Source: Rhodoblastus sp964425315 (GTDB lineage: Bacteria > Pseudomonadota > Alphaproteobacteria > Rhizobiales > Beijerinckiaceae). Taken from it: a stretch of 15,090 bases of DNA. Positions within the stretch are counted from its first letter, which is position 1. Each line of letters opens with the position of its first letter. Under the pieces are notes generated by a model that made no database searches, was not told where the DNA came from, and saw nothing but the letters and a program-made list of their open reading frames with translations. Positions 8,197-15,090 of this stretch are shown piece after piece. Both the position numbers and the translations under genes were made by a program. The stretch is from contig CAYRNB010000076.1 of assembly GCA_964425315.1 (NCBI GenBank), positions 1 to 15,090 of the forward strand. Direction: 5' to 3'.

Positions 8197-8203
8197 CCGC
8201 GGT

Positions 8204-10324
8204 TCAGGCGCGGCAGCGCAGGCGCGCCGAGAGCAGGGATTTCCGTTCGGCGCTGAGGCCGACGAAAATGTCGAATTCGCCCGGCTCCAGCCTGGGCTCG
8301 AAATTTTCGTCGAGGCAGGCCAAACCCTGCGCCGCGAGGGTGAAACAAACCGTCTTTTTCCCGCCCGGCGCGAGTTCGACCTTGGCCCATTCCTTCAGTT
8401 CCAGCACCGGCGGGGCGAAAGTGGCGACGCGGTCGCGCGCGAACAGGAAAATCGTTTCCTCCGTCTCTACGTCGGAAAGATTTTCCGCGTCGACTTCGAC
8501 CGTAATTTCGTCGCCCGGACCGAACTCGCCCTGTCCGAGCCGCAGATTGGCGAGTTCGACGTGCGCGTAGGACAGGCCGTGGCCGAAGGGAAAAAGCGGC
8601 TCGTTGGGGATGTCGATATATTTGCTGGTGAAGGGATCGGAGGCTTTAGCCGGCCGGGCGGCGGGCCGTTCGGCGAAAAAAATCGGAATCTGCCCGACAT
8701 CGCGCGGCCAGGTGACGGGAAGCCGCCCGGTCGGATTGAAACGCCCGGTGAGAACCTCGGCGATCGCCTGACCGGCGCCGGCCCCCAAAAACCAGGTCGC
8801 GACCAGGGCGCGGGCGCCTTCGGCCAGCCATGGGACGATCAGCGGGCGGCCTGAAGAAAGCAAGGCGACGACGGGCGCGCCGCTCGCCAGGACGGCTTCC
8901 GCCAGTTCGCGCTGGCGACCCGGCAATCCGGGCTGCGCCCGGCTCGCCGCCTCGCCGCTCATATTGGCGGCTTCGCCCAGGCAAAGAACGACAACATCGG
9001 CGCCGTCGCAGAGCGCGCGCGCCGCGACGATTCCGTCGTAGTCATCGTCGGTTATGTTGACGCCTGGTTCGAATGCGATTTCGCAGCGCGGGAGGAGGGC
9101 GCGCAAGGATTCGAGAATGGTCGAACATTGCCGCGGGTCTCCCGCCAGCGTCCATGGGCCGACCATTTCCGCGCGCGCGTCGGCGAGCGGGCCGATCACG
9201 GCGATGCGGCGCATTTTCTCGCCAAGCGGCAGGATGCCGTCATTGGTCAGAAGCGTGATGGCGCGCAGCGCGGCGTCGAGGGCGAGTTCCTGCGCCGCTT
9301 GCGGCATGTGCGGCGCGGCGGCGCGGAACGGGTCGTCAAACAGGCCAAGTCGCAATTTAAGCGCGAGGATTCTGCGCACGGCCTGGTCGATGGCTTTCAT
9401 CTCGACCAGCCCGCGCTCGAGCGCTTCGGGCAGGCCGGCGAGATAGACGCCGCTGACCATGTCGATATCAACTCCGGCCTTTAACGCCAAACCCGCCGCT
9501 TCGGCGCGGTCGGCGGCGACGCCGTGGTCGATCAGCTCTTCGATGGCCGCGTAATCGCTCATGATGACGCCGTCGAAACCTAGCTTTTCGCGCAAAAATC
9601 CGCGCAGCAGCGGGACATGCGCCGTCATCGGAACGCCGGCGACCGAATTGAAGGCCGACATGATGGCGGCGCAGCCGGCTTCGACCGCGGCGCGAAACGG
9701 CGGCAGATAGACCTCGTGCAGGGTGCGCTCGGACATGTCGGCGGCGGCGTATTCGCGGCCGGCGAGCGCCGCCCCGCCGCAGCAGAAATGTTTGGCGGTC
9801 GCGGCGACGGAATCGGGCGAAGCGAGATCGCCGCCCTGAAAGCCGCGCACTTTGGCGGCGGCGAAACGCGCGCCGACCAGAGGGTCTTCGCCAAAGCCTT
9901 CGGCGATGCGGCCCCAGCGCGGGTCGCGGGCGATGTCGAGCATGGGCGCGAAGGTGAGGCCGGCCCCGTCCGCGGCGGCCTCGTGCGCCGCCGCGCGCGC
10001 CGTGCGCTCCCAAAAATCCGGATCGAAAAGGGCGGCTTCGGCGAGCGGAATGGGAAAGACTGTTCGGTGACCGTGCAGCACGTCGACGCCGAAGAGAAGG
10101 GGAATGCCGAGCCGGGTCTCCTTCACCGCGAGTTTTTGGAATCCGTCGGTCGCTTCCCGGCCCCAGATGTTCAGAAGAGAGCCGACCCTGCCGGCGCGGA
10201 TCTCTTCCGTCGTCGCTTCGCCGCGAACCGGTCCCGTCGCCGCCATTCCCGCCGGCGACATGGACATCTGGCCGAGCTTTTCCTCCAGCGTCATTTCGGC
10301 GAGAAGTTTTTCGATCCGGTTCAA
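8204..10324 (-). CDS. Glycoside hydrolase family 3 beta-glucosidase (BglX-like)
   Basis: This enzyme releases terminal beta-linked glucose (or xylose) from oligosaccharides or glycosides. With the start chosen it has 706 residues. It opens with MTLEEKLGQM, then the GH3 barrel with TRLGIPLLFGVDVLHG, RDPRWGRIAEGFGEDP and AKHF substrate-binding blocks. The catalytic nucleophile is the aspartate of GVIMSDY (about residue 257). The GH3 C-terminal domain and a fibronectin III-like domain complete the three-domain plan of BglX. There is no signal peptide, unlike periplasmic E. coli BglX, so it is probably cytoplasmic. I chose TTG at 10324 because it has GGGGA seven bases upstream and gives the usual short GH3 N-terminus. 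GTG at 10396 or 10462 keeps the frame open but lacks a ribosome site, and the second overlaps the divergent ABC gene. Confidence 0.9.
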   Translation of the reverse strand: MNRIEKLLAEMTLEEKLGQMSMSPAGMAATGPVRGEATTEEIRAGRVGSLLNIWGREATDGFQKLAVKETRLGIPLLFGVDVLHGHRTVFPIPLAEAALFDPDFWERTARAAAHEAAADGAGLTFAPMLDIARDPRWGRIAEGFGEDPLVGARFAAAKVRGFQGGDLASPDSVAATAKHFCCGGAALAGREYAAADMSERTLHEVYLPPFRAAVEAGCAAIMSAFNSVAGVPMTAHVPLLRGFLREKLGFDGVIMSDYAAIEELIDHGVAADRAEAAGLALKAGVDIDMVSGVYLAGLPEALERGLVEMKAIDQAVRRILALKLRLGLFDDPFRAAAPHMPQAAQELALDAALRAITLLTNDGILPLGEKMRRIAVIGPLADARAEMVGPWTLAGDPRQCSTILESLRALLPRCEIAFEPGVNITDDDYDGIVAARALCDGADVVVLCLGEAANMSGEAASRAQPGLPGRQRELAEAVLASGAPVVALLSSGRPLIVPWLAEGARALVATWFLGAGAGQAIAEVLTGRFNPTGRLPVTWPRDVGQIPIFFAERPAARPAKASDPFTSKYIDIPNEPLFPFGHGLSYAHVELANLRLGQGEFGPGDEITVEVDAENLSDVETEETIFLFARDRVATFAPPVLELKEWAKVELAPGGKKTVCFTLAAQGLACLDENFEPRLEPGEFDIFVGLSAERKSLLSARLRCRA

Positions 10325-10351
10325 GCTCTTGTCCCCGTCCAGCGCGCCCGC

Positions 10352-10380
10352 TTGCCGGAGGCGCGCGCCAATGATGTTAT
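10352..10380 (+). promoter_or_regulatory. Candidate promoter for the ABC transporter/GH15 pair
   Basis: TTGCCG (10352-10357) and TGTTAT (10375-10380) are 17 bases apart and match the sigma-70 consensus at four of six positions each. The start would fall near 10387, about 24 bases before the ABC gene. The site lies upstream of the TTG start proposed for the GH3 gene, so it would be truly intergenic only if that start is right. Confidence 0.3.
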
Positions 10381-10410
10381 AGGCGGGCGAATTCACGCGG
10401 TCGAGGATCG

Positions 10411-12261
10411 ATGGCGGAACAGACCGGCGCCGCTTCCGATGTCGCGGCTGAACAGGGGTCACAGAACGACGGCTTCATCCCGCTGTCGCGCCTGCTGTTG
10501 CGGACCCTCGGCGCGTCGCGGCAGCGCTCGGCCCTTTTGGGCCTGGCCGGGGCGCTCCTCGTCGTGGTCGGCGCGACCGCCGCCATGCAGATCCGACTGA
10601 ACATCTGGACCAAGGCTTTTTACGACGCCCTCTCCCATAAGGACATGGGCGGTTTCGGCCGTCAGCTTCTGGTCTACCTCTTCATCGCCGGCGCTCTGCT
10701 CGTGCTCAATGTCGCCCAGCGCTGGCTCAATCTGACCATGAAGATGAAGTTGCGTGAGGGCCTGACGCGCGACCTGATCGCCGAATGGCTTGCGCCCCAA
10801 CGCGCCTTTCTCATCGCCGGGGCGGGGGCGATCGGCGTCAATCCCGACCAGCGCATCCACGAGGACGCCAATCATCTTTCCGAAGTCTCGACCGACCTTG
10901 GCGTCGGCCTGCTGCAGGCGGCGCTGCTGCTCATCTGTTTTATCGGCGTGCTCTGGGGCCTGTCGCGGGGGGTGGTCCTGTCGTTTCGCGGGGCGCATTT
11001 CGTCATCCCCGGCTATATGGTCTGGGCGGCGCTCACTTACGCCGGCGTGGCCTCGTATCTTTCCTGGCGCGCCGGCCGGCCGCTCATTCCCCTCAACGCC
11101 GAGCGCTACGCCCGCGAGTCCAACCTTCGCTTCGCTCTGGTGCACGCCAACGAGCATGGCGAGGGCATCGGCGTCTATCGCGGCGAGAGAGAGGAAAAAG
11201 GTCGCCTCAACGCCGAACTCGACCGCCTTCTGGTAATTTTGCGCGCCATTATCGGCGTCACCACCCGCCTGACCTGGGTTACGGCCGGCTATGGCTGGTT
11301 CACCATTGTCGCGCCGATCATCGTCGCCTCGCCGGCCTATTTCGCCGGCAATCTCACCTTCGGCGGGCTGTTGATGGCGGTCGGGGCCTTCGATCAGGTG
11401 CAGCAGTCCCTGCGCTGGTTCGTCGATAACGTCGGCGTCATCGCCGACTGGCGCGCCACCTTGCTGCGCGTCGGCGCCTTTCGCCGGGCGCTTGAGGAAT
11501 TGGACCGCATCGGCGGCGGGGCGAGCCGCATCGAATTGACGGTTTCTCCCGAAAACAAGCTGCGATTCAATGATCTCGTCGTCATTTCGCCCGCCGGCGG
11601 CATATCGCTCGACCAAGCACAAGTCGTAATCGCCCCTGGCGAGCATACGCTGATCGTCGGCGCGCCGGGGGCGGGCAAATCCAGCCTGTTTCGCGCCATA
11701 GCGGGCTTGTGGCCCTGGGGCGCCGGCTGCATCGCCCTGCCGGCGGACGACAAGATCATGTTCATGCCCAAGCGTCCCTATATTCCCGACGGCTCCCTGC
11801 GCGACATTCTGGCCTATCCGGCGGAGGCGGAGAAATTCGACACGGCGCAATATGACGCGGCGCTCACGCGCATGGGCCTGGATTACCTCGCCCGCCGGCT
11901 GGACGAGAAAGGGCGCTGGGACCAGAACCTGACCGACGCCGAGCAGCAGAGCCTCGCCTTCGCCCGCCTGCTGCTGCACAAGCCGCGATGGGTCATTGTC
12001 GATTCCGCCATCGATTCCCTGTCGCTCCAGGCGCGCAAGGCCCTGTTCGATCTGTTCGACAAGGAGCTTGCCGGTTCGACGCTGGTCAATATTGCGGGAT
12101 CGCAAGGCGCCGATCCCTTTTTCCGGCGTATCCTGCGCATCAACCGCAACCCGCAGGGCGAAAGCCTGACCATTCCGCGGCGGGGCCGTTCGGCCGGCAA
12201 GGGCGGCGAGGCGGAGACCGGCGCGAGCCCGGCCGGCTCCGGCGATCCGCCGCCGAAATGA
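10411..12261 (+). CDS. YddA/SbmA-type ABC half-transporter with a degenerate ATPase domain
   Basis: This is a fused membrane and ATP-binding half-transporter (616 residues), expected to act as an inner-membrane homodimer. Residues 1-350 form the membrane domain of the YddA/SbmA-BacA/ABCD class, with LNIWTKAFYDAL (63-74) and the family motif NPDQRIHED (144-152). Residues 385-580 form the nucleotide-binding domain. Walker A is intact (GAPGAGKS, 417-424), but other motifs deviate. The Q-loop has Lys454 in MPKRPY, the signature reads LTDAEQQS (507-514), Walker B ends VIVDS with Ser532 where the catalytic Glu should be, and Ser564 occupies the switch-histidine place. The last 35 residues are a Gly/Arg/Ala-rich tail. 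The ATG at 10411 follows GAGG. The stop overlaps an ATG (ATGA at 12258-12261) and the GH15 gene follows. Substrate unknown; SbmA/BacA relatives import peptides, ABCD relatives export acyl chains. Confidence 0.85.
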   Translation: MAEQTGAASDVAAEQGSQNDGFIPLSRLLLRTLGASRQRSALLGLAGALLVVVGATAAMQIRLNIWTKAFYDALSHKDMGGFGRQLLVYLFIAGALLVLNVAQRWLNLTMKMKLREGLTRDLIAEWLAPQRAFLIAGAGAIGVNPDQRIHEDANHLSEVSTDLGVGLLQAALLLICFIGVLWGLSRGVVLSFRGAHFVIPGYMVWAALTYAGVASYLSWRAGRPLIPLNAERYARESNLRFALVHANEHGEGIGVYRGEREEKGRLNAELDRLLVILRAIIGVTTRLTWVTAGYGWFTIVAPIIVASPAYFAGNLTFGGLLMAVGAFDQVQQSLRWFVDNVGVIADWRATLLRVGAFRRALEELDRIGGGASRIELTVSPENKLRFNDLVVISPAGGISLDQAQVVIAPGEHTLIVGAPGAGKSSLFRAIAGLWPWGAGCIALPADDKIMFMPKRPYIPDGSLRDILAYPAEAEKFDTAQYDAALTRMGLDYLARRLDEKGRWDQNLTDAEQQSLAFARLLLHKPRWVIVDSAIDSLSLQARKALFDLFDKELAGSTLVNIAGSQGADPFFRRILRINRNPQGESLTIPRRGRSAGKGGEAETGASPAGSGDPPPK

Positions 12262-12269
12262 GGTCCGCG

Positions 12270-13733
12270 ATGGGCAAGCCGCATCCGAGATTGTGGAAAA
12301 AGGGGCTGGACGACTGGCTGGAGCAGCAATATCGGCGTAGCGCCGAACTCATGCCGCGCGCCATTTCGGCGACGCAGCTCGTCAAGCATCGGCGCAATTA
12401 TGGCCAGACGATCCGGCCGGCGCGCGGCTCGATCCTCGCCTCGCCCGATCTCGCCGAAAACCCGGATTACTTCTTTCACTGGCTGCGCGATTCCTCCATC
12501 GTCATCGACGGCCTGCGCGTCCTGATCGAGGACGGAATTTTGCGCGAGGCGGGCCTAAAACTCTTCCGCGAATTCGTCGCGTTCAGCCTGGCGCTGAGCC
12601 GGCTCGACGGGCGCGCCAATCCGCATGACAAAGAGGAGCGGGCCGGCGTTTTGCCCGACTTTGTCCAATATGTGCGCACGCGCGAGGAAATGCGGAGAAT
12701 CCGCGGAGAAGCCGTGCTCGGTGAGGCGCGTCTCGCCGCCGACGGACGGCTGGACATTCTGCAATGGTCGCGCCCACAAAACGACGGGCCGGCCCTGCGC
12801 GCCCTCGCGTTAATGCGCTATTGGCGCAACGAAGACCTGCAGCCGCTTCTGCCCGTGGCCGCCGTGCGCGCCCTGATCGAAGGCGATCTCGACTATACGG
12901 CGCTTCATTGGCGGGAGCCCTGCTACGACATCTGGGAAGAGCATAACCGCCGCCATTACCACACCCAGATCGCGCAATACGGGGCGCTGATCGATGGGGC
13001 CGAATGGGCGCGGTCGCTTGGGCAGACGCGCCGTGCGGAAAAATGCGCCGCAGCGGCGCGGGAACTGGCGCCCGTCCTCGATCAATATTTCGACCGAAAG
13101 GCCCGCGCCTATCTGACGCCGCTCCCCGATCCCTCGCTTAAACCCACTCCGACCATGCGGCTCGACTTCGCCGTCATTTTAGGCGTGGTCCAGGCGGCGC
13201 GGGAAAGCGGCCCGCACAGCCCCGCCGATCCCAAGGCCCTGGCGACGCTCATAAAACTCGAACAAATGTTCGACCGCGTCTATCCGATCAATCGCAAGCG
13301 CCCGAAGGGGTGCGGAACCGCCCACGGGCGCTATGAGGGCGACGTCTATTTCACCGGCGGCGCCTTCTTTTTCTCGACCCTGGGCGCGGCGGAATTTTAT
13401 TACCGCTTCGCCTTAGCCGCCGCCTCGGGCGTGAAAATCGCGCTGTCGTCCTATAATCGCGGCGCCCTGGCCGAGATGCTGGCGGAAGAACCGGAGGCCC
13501 TGGGCAAAGGCGTTTTATCGCCGCGCTATCGCGCGCCGCTGGCGCGGGCCCTGATTGAGCGGGGCGACGCGGTCATGGCCATGGCGCGGCGGTTCACCCC
13601 GGATTCCGGCGAACTGGCGGAGCAATTCTCGCAAATAGACGGCGCGCCGACCTCGGCGCTAAATCTTACCTGGAGCTACGCCTCCTTCATCATCGCCTTC
13701 GCTTGCCGAAGAAAGGCCCTCAGTTTGCTTTAA
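12270..13733 (+). CDS. Glycoside hydrolase family 15 (glucoamylase-like) protein
   Basis: This is probably an exo-acting alpha-glucan hydrolase that releases glucose from the non-reducing end (487 residues, a single (alpha/alpha)6-barrel domain). Landmarks are FHWLRDSSIVIDGLR near residue 69, CYDIWEEHN (218-226) with Glu223 as the likely catalytic acid, and LAEQ near the end with Glu451 as the likely base, followed by the LTWSYA block. There is no signal peptide and no starch-binding domain, so it should act in the cytoplasm, for example on glycogen or imported glucans. I chose ATG 12270 because TGAGGT lies six bases upstream. ATG 12258, which overlaps the stop of the ABC gene, is an alternative without a ribosome site. 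The near-zero gap implies cotranscription with the ABC gene. Other GH15 activities, such as trehalase or dextran glucosidase, cannot be excluded. Confidence 0.88.
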   Translation: MGKPHPRLWKKGLDDWLEQQYRRSAELMPRAISATQLVKHRRNYGQTIRPARGSILASPDLAENPDYFFHWLRDSSIVIDGLRVLIEDGILREAGLKLFREFVAFSLALSRLDGRANPHDKEERAGVLPDFVQYVRTREEMRRIRGEAVLGEARLAADGRLDILQWSRPQNDGPALRALALMRYWRNEDLQPLLPVAAVRALIEGDLDYTALHWREPCYDIWEEHNRRHYHTQIAQYGALIDGAEWARSLGQTRRAEKCAAAARELAPVLDQYFDRKARAYLTPLPDPSLKPTPTMRLDFAVILGVVQAARESGPHSPADPKALATLIKLEQMFDRVYPINRKRPKGCGTAHGRYEGDVYFTGGAFFFSTLGAAEFYYRFALAAASGVKIALSSYNRGALAEMLAEEPEALGKGVLSPRYRAPLARALIERGDAVMAMARRFTPDSGELAEQFSQIDGAPTSALNLTWSYASFIIAFACRRKALSLL

Positions 13734-13757
13734 GTCCTGCTTTCAGTGATTACATGA

Positions 13758-13767
13758 TATTCGAATA
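13758..13767. promoter_or_regulatory. TATTCGAATA palindrome upstream of the DUF302 gene
   Basis: This perfect 10-base palindrome lies in the 58-base gap before the DUF302 gene and is flanked by ATGAT (13754-13758) and ATCAT (13770-13774), which are also reverse complements. It shares ATTCGAAT with the palindrome at 5945-5954. The position, 25 bases before the ATG, would suit an operator. ArsR-family repressors favour AT-rich dyads of this sort, and arsenic genes lie next door, but the link is a guess. Confidence 0.3.
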
Positions 13768-13791
13768 CGATCATGAAAAGCGGAGAGTCAG

Positions 13792-14178
13792 ATGGACTAT
13801 AATTTTCGCGTCACGGCGCCCGGCACGCTCGCCGGGACGGTCGAAAAGGTCAAAGAGGCGCTGAAAGCCGAGGGTTTCGGCGTGCTGACCGAAATCGACG
13901 TCGAGGCGACGCTCAAGGCGAAACTGGGGGTGGATTTTCCGCCCTATCGCATTCTCGGCGCCTGCAATCCGCCTCTGGCGAAAAAGGCGCTGGAGGCCGA
14001 GCCGCGCATCGGCGTCATGCTGCCCTGCAATGTCATCGTGCGCCAGATCGGCGACAATGAAGTCGAGATCGCGGCGATCAATCCCGCGGCCAATATGCAG
14101 GCGGTGGGCAATCCCGCCCTGAACGACATCGCCGGCGAAGTTTCCGGCCGGCTGCAGAAGGTCCTGGCGTCTCTGTGA
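13792..14178 (+). CDS. DUF302 domain protein
   Basis: This is a 128-residue protein of the DUF302 family, whose function is unknown. The match covers nearly the whole chain: an EGFGVLTEIDVEATLKAKLG-type segment (27-46), the PYRILGACNPPLA block (51-64) and the GVMLPCNVIVR strand (74-84). It has two cysteines, one in each of the last two blocks. There is no signal peptide or membrane segment. The ATG at 13792 has a GGAGAG ribosome site. It follows the GH15 gene by 58 bases that contain a palindrome, and it converges on arsH with 15 bases between the stops. DUF302 genes often sit near metal or sulfur stress genes, so a tie to arsenic stress is possible but unproven. Confidence 0.93.
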   Translation: MDYNFRVTAPGTLAGTVEKVKEALKAEGFGVLTEIDVEATLKAKLGVDFPPYRILGACNPPLAKKALEAEPRIGVMLPCNVIVRQIGDNEVEIAAINPAANMQAVGNPALNDIAGEVSGRLQKVLASL

Positions 14179-14193
14179 GCGAAGCGCGGCTTG

Positions 14194-14916
14194 TCACAAG
14201 GCGCGCTGGTTGACCCGCCGCGACAGTTCTTCGGCGCTTTCCTTGCGCTCCGAATAACGGTCGACGAGATAAGCGGCGCGGTCGCGGGTGAGAAGGGTGA
14301 ATTTCACCAGTTCCTCCATCACATCCACGACGCGGTCGTAAAAGGGCGAGGGCTTCATGCGGTCGTCGTCGCCGAATTCCATAAAGGCCTTGGCGACCGA
14401 CGACTGATTGGGAATGGTGATGAGCCGCATCCAGCGCCCCAATATGCGCATCTGATTGACGGCGTTGAAGCTCTGCGAGCCGCCGCAGACCTGCATGACG
14501 GCGAGCGTCTTGCCCTGCGTCGGCCGCAGGGCGCCGAGCCTCAGGGGAATCCAGTCGATCTGCGTCTTCATGATCCCCGTCATCGCGCCATGGCGTTCGG
14601 GCGAACACCAGACCATGCCCTCGCACCAGCTGACCAGGTCGCGCAATTCCTCGACCTTGGGGTGGTCGGGTTCGGCGTCGTCGGGCAGCGGCAGGCCGCT
14701 GGGGTTGTATGTGCGCGTCTCGGCGCCGAAGCGATGCAGAATGCGCGCCGCTTCTTCGGAAAGCAGGCGGCTGAACGAACGTTTCCGTAATGAACCGTAG
14801 AGCAGCAATATGCGCGGCGCATGTTGCTGAGGCGGCGGGGCGAGAAGTTTCTCGCGGTCGATGGCGCGAAAGCGCTCTTCGTCGAGATTGGGCGTGGAAT
14901 CGACAGGTTCAGCCAA
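14194..14916 (-). CDS. arsH: Arsenical resistance protein ArsH (NADPH-dependent FMN reductase family)
   Basis: ArsH (240 residues from this start) is a flavodoxin-like NADPH:FMN oxidoreductase found in arsenic operons. Characterised members oxidise trivalent organoarsenicals, and some reduce metals or quinones. The FMN-binding loop LLLYGSLRKRSFSRLL lies near residue 37. SPERHGAMTGIMKTQIDW (near 105) and the CGGSQSFNAVNQMR block near 143 are typical of ArsH. The likely start is TTG at 14916, with GGAG about 10 bases upstream. It gives the usual ArsH length and N-terminus. An in-frame ATG further upstream (14985) would add an unconserved Arg/Ala/Pro-rich stretch lying within the efflux gene. 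The TTG overlaps the stop of the preceding acr3 gene by eight bases (TTGGCTGA), implying translational coupling. It converges with the DUF302 gene. Confidence 0.93.
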   Translation of the reverse strand: MAEPVDSTPNLDEERFRAIDREKLLAPPPQQHAPRILLLYGSLRKRSFSRLLSEEAARILHRFGAETRTYNPSGLPLPDDAEPDHPKVEELRDLVSWCEGMVWCSPERHGAMTGIMKTQIDWIPLRLGALRPTQGKTLAVMQVCGGSQSFNAVNQMRILGRWMRLITIPNQSSVAKAFMEFGDDDRMKPSPFYDRVVDVMEELVKFTLLTRDRAAYLVDRYSERKESAEELSRRVNQRAL

Positions 14917-15090
14917 GACGCGGTTTCTCCGTCGCGACCATGGCGGGAGGAAGGCCGCGGCGGCGCACGGCCGCGCCGGACTCATACCAGCTTCGGGTCG
15001 CATTGACGATCCTGACCACCGAAAGCATCACCGGAACCTCGATCAGCACGCCGACCACGGTCGCCAGAGCCGCGCCGGAATGGAAGCCGA
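14909..15090 (-). CDS. acr3: ACR3-family arsenite efflux carrier (partial, C-terminal end only)
   Basis: Only the last 59 residues lie in the window. They include a hydrophobic segment with ATVVGVLIEVPVMLSVVRIV followed by NATRSWYE, the typical last helix and tail of ACR3/ArsB-type arsenite permeases, and a short basic end. ACR3 carriers are ten-helix inner-membrane proteins that expel arsenite using the proton gradient. The stop codon overlaps the TTG start of arsH by eight bases. The rest of the gene, and probably arsR and arsC, should lie beyond the right edge. Confidence 0.9.
   Translation of the reverse strand, partial: GFHSGAALATVVGVLIEVPVMLSVVRIVNATRSWYESGAAVRRRGLPPAMVATEKPRLG

Noticed and set aside
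8192..8208. Inverted repeat CCTGA/TCAGG spanning the convergent stops of the orphan and the GH3 gene
   Set aside because: Five-pair stem with a seven-base loop and no T run; too weak to call a terminator.
10459..12105. A 548-residue minus-strand frame across the ABC transporter gene
   Set aside because: Antisense shadow, rich in Gln/Asp/Arg/Gly with no motifs; the plus-strand gene is clearly the real one.

Overview
The window is GC-rich, densely coded chromosomal DNA, most likely from an alphaproteobacterium of the Hyphomicrobiales. The evidence is a rhizobial-type hupSLCD order, strong GGAGG-type ribosome sites, BacA/YddA-type and DUF302 families, and protein-level resemblance to Beijerinckiaceae/Methylocystaceae-like bacteria. 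The family-level guess is weak. I see no rRNA, tRNA, CRISPR array, insertion sequence, phage gene or plasmid function.

Region 1 (1-4085, all minus strand) is an uptake [NiFe]-hydrogenase operon transcribed hupS-hupL-hupC-hupD and running off the left edge. HupS has a Tat signal and the full six-cysteine proximal-cluster set of oxygen-tolerant membrane-bound hydrogenases. HupL has both Ni-binding CxxC motifs and a 15-residue C-terminal extension that is removed during maturation. HupC is the membrane cytochrome b that takes electrons to quinone. HupD is the endopeptidase that trims HupL. A close match to a sigma-54 promoter lies upstream of hupS, and two strong hairpins separate hupL from hupC.

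Region 2 (4086-5120) is a 312-base divergent regulatory region followed by a Tat-exported beta-class carbonic anhydrase on the plus strand. Region 3 (5132-7763, minus strand) holds a PhaC-like alpha/beta hydrolase with a cysteine nucleophile, an HdeD/DUF308 membrane protein and a class II glutamine amidotransferase. These three genes run in one direction and may be cotranscribed. A 97-residue charged, helical orphan (7903-8196) is divergent from them.

Region 4 (8204-13733) is a carbohydrate-related cluster. It has a signal-less GH3 beta-glucosidase on the minus strand, divergent from a YddA/SbmA-type ABC half-transporter that is followed with almost no gap by a signal-less GH15 glucoamylase-like enzyme. 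The ABC protein keeps its Walker A motif and the Walker B aspartate but has lost most other catalytic residues of the nucleotide-binding domain. This is the oddest feature of the window.

Region 5 (13792-15090) has a DUF302 protein on the plus strand, convergent with an arsenic-resistance pair on the minus strand: the tail of an ACR3 arsenite efflux carrier, overlapping arsH by 8 bases.

Overall this looks like accessory metabolism of a metabolically flexible aerobe: hydrogen oxidation, CO2/bicarbonate interconversion, storage polymer or glucan turnover, and arsenic detoxification. I see no clear-cut new system. The best candidates for new biology are the degenerate ABC/GH15 pair and the regulatory structures around the hup operon.
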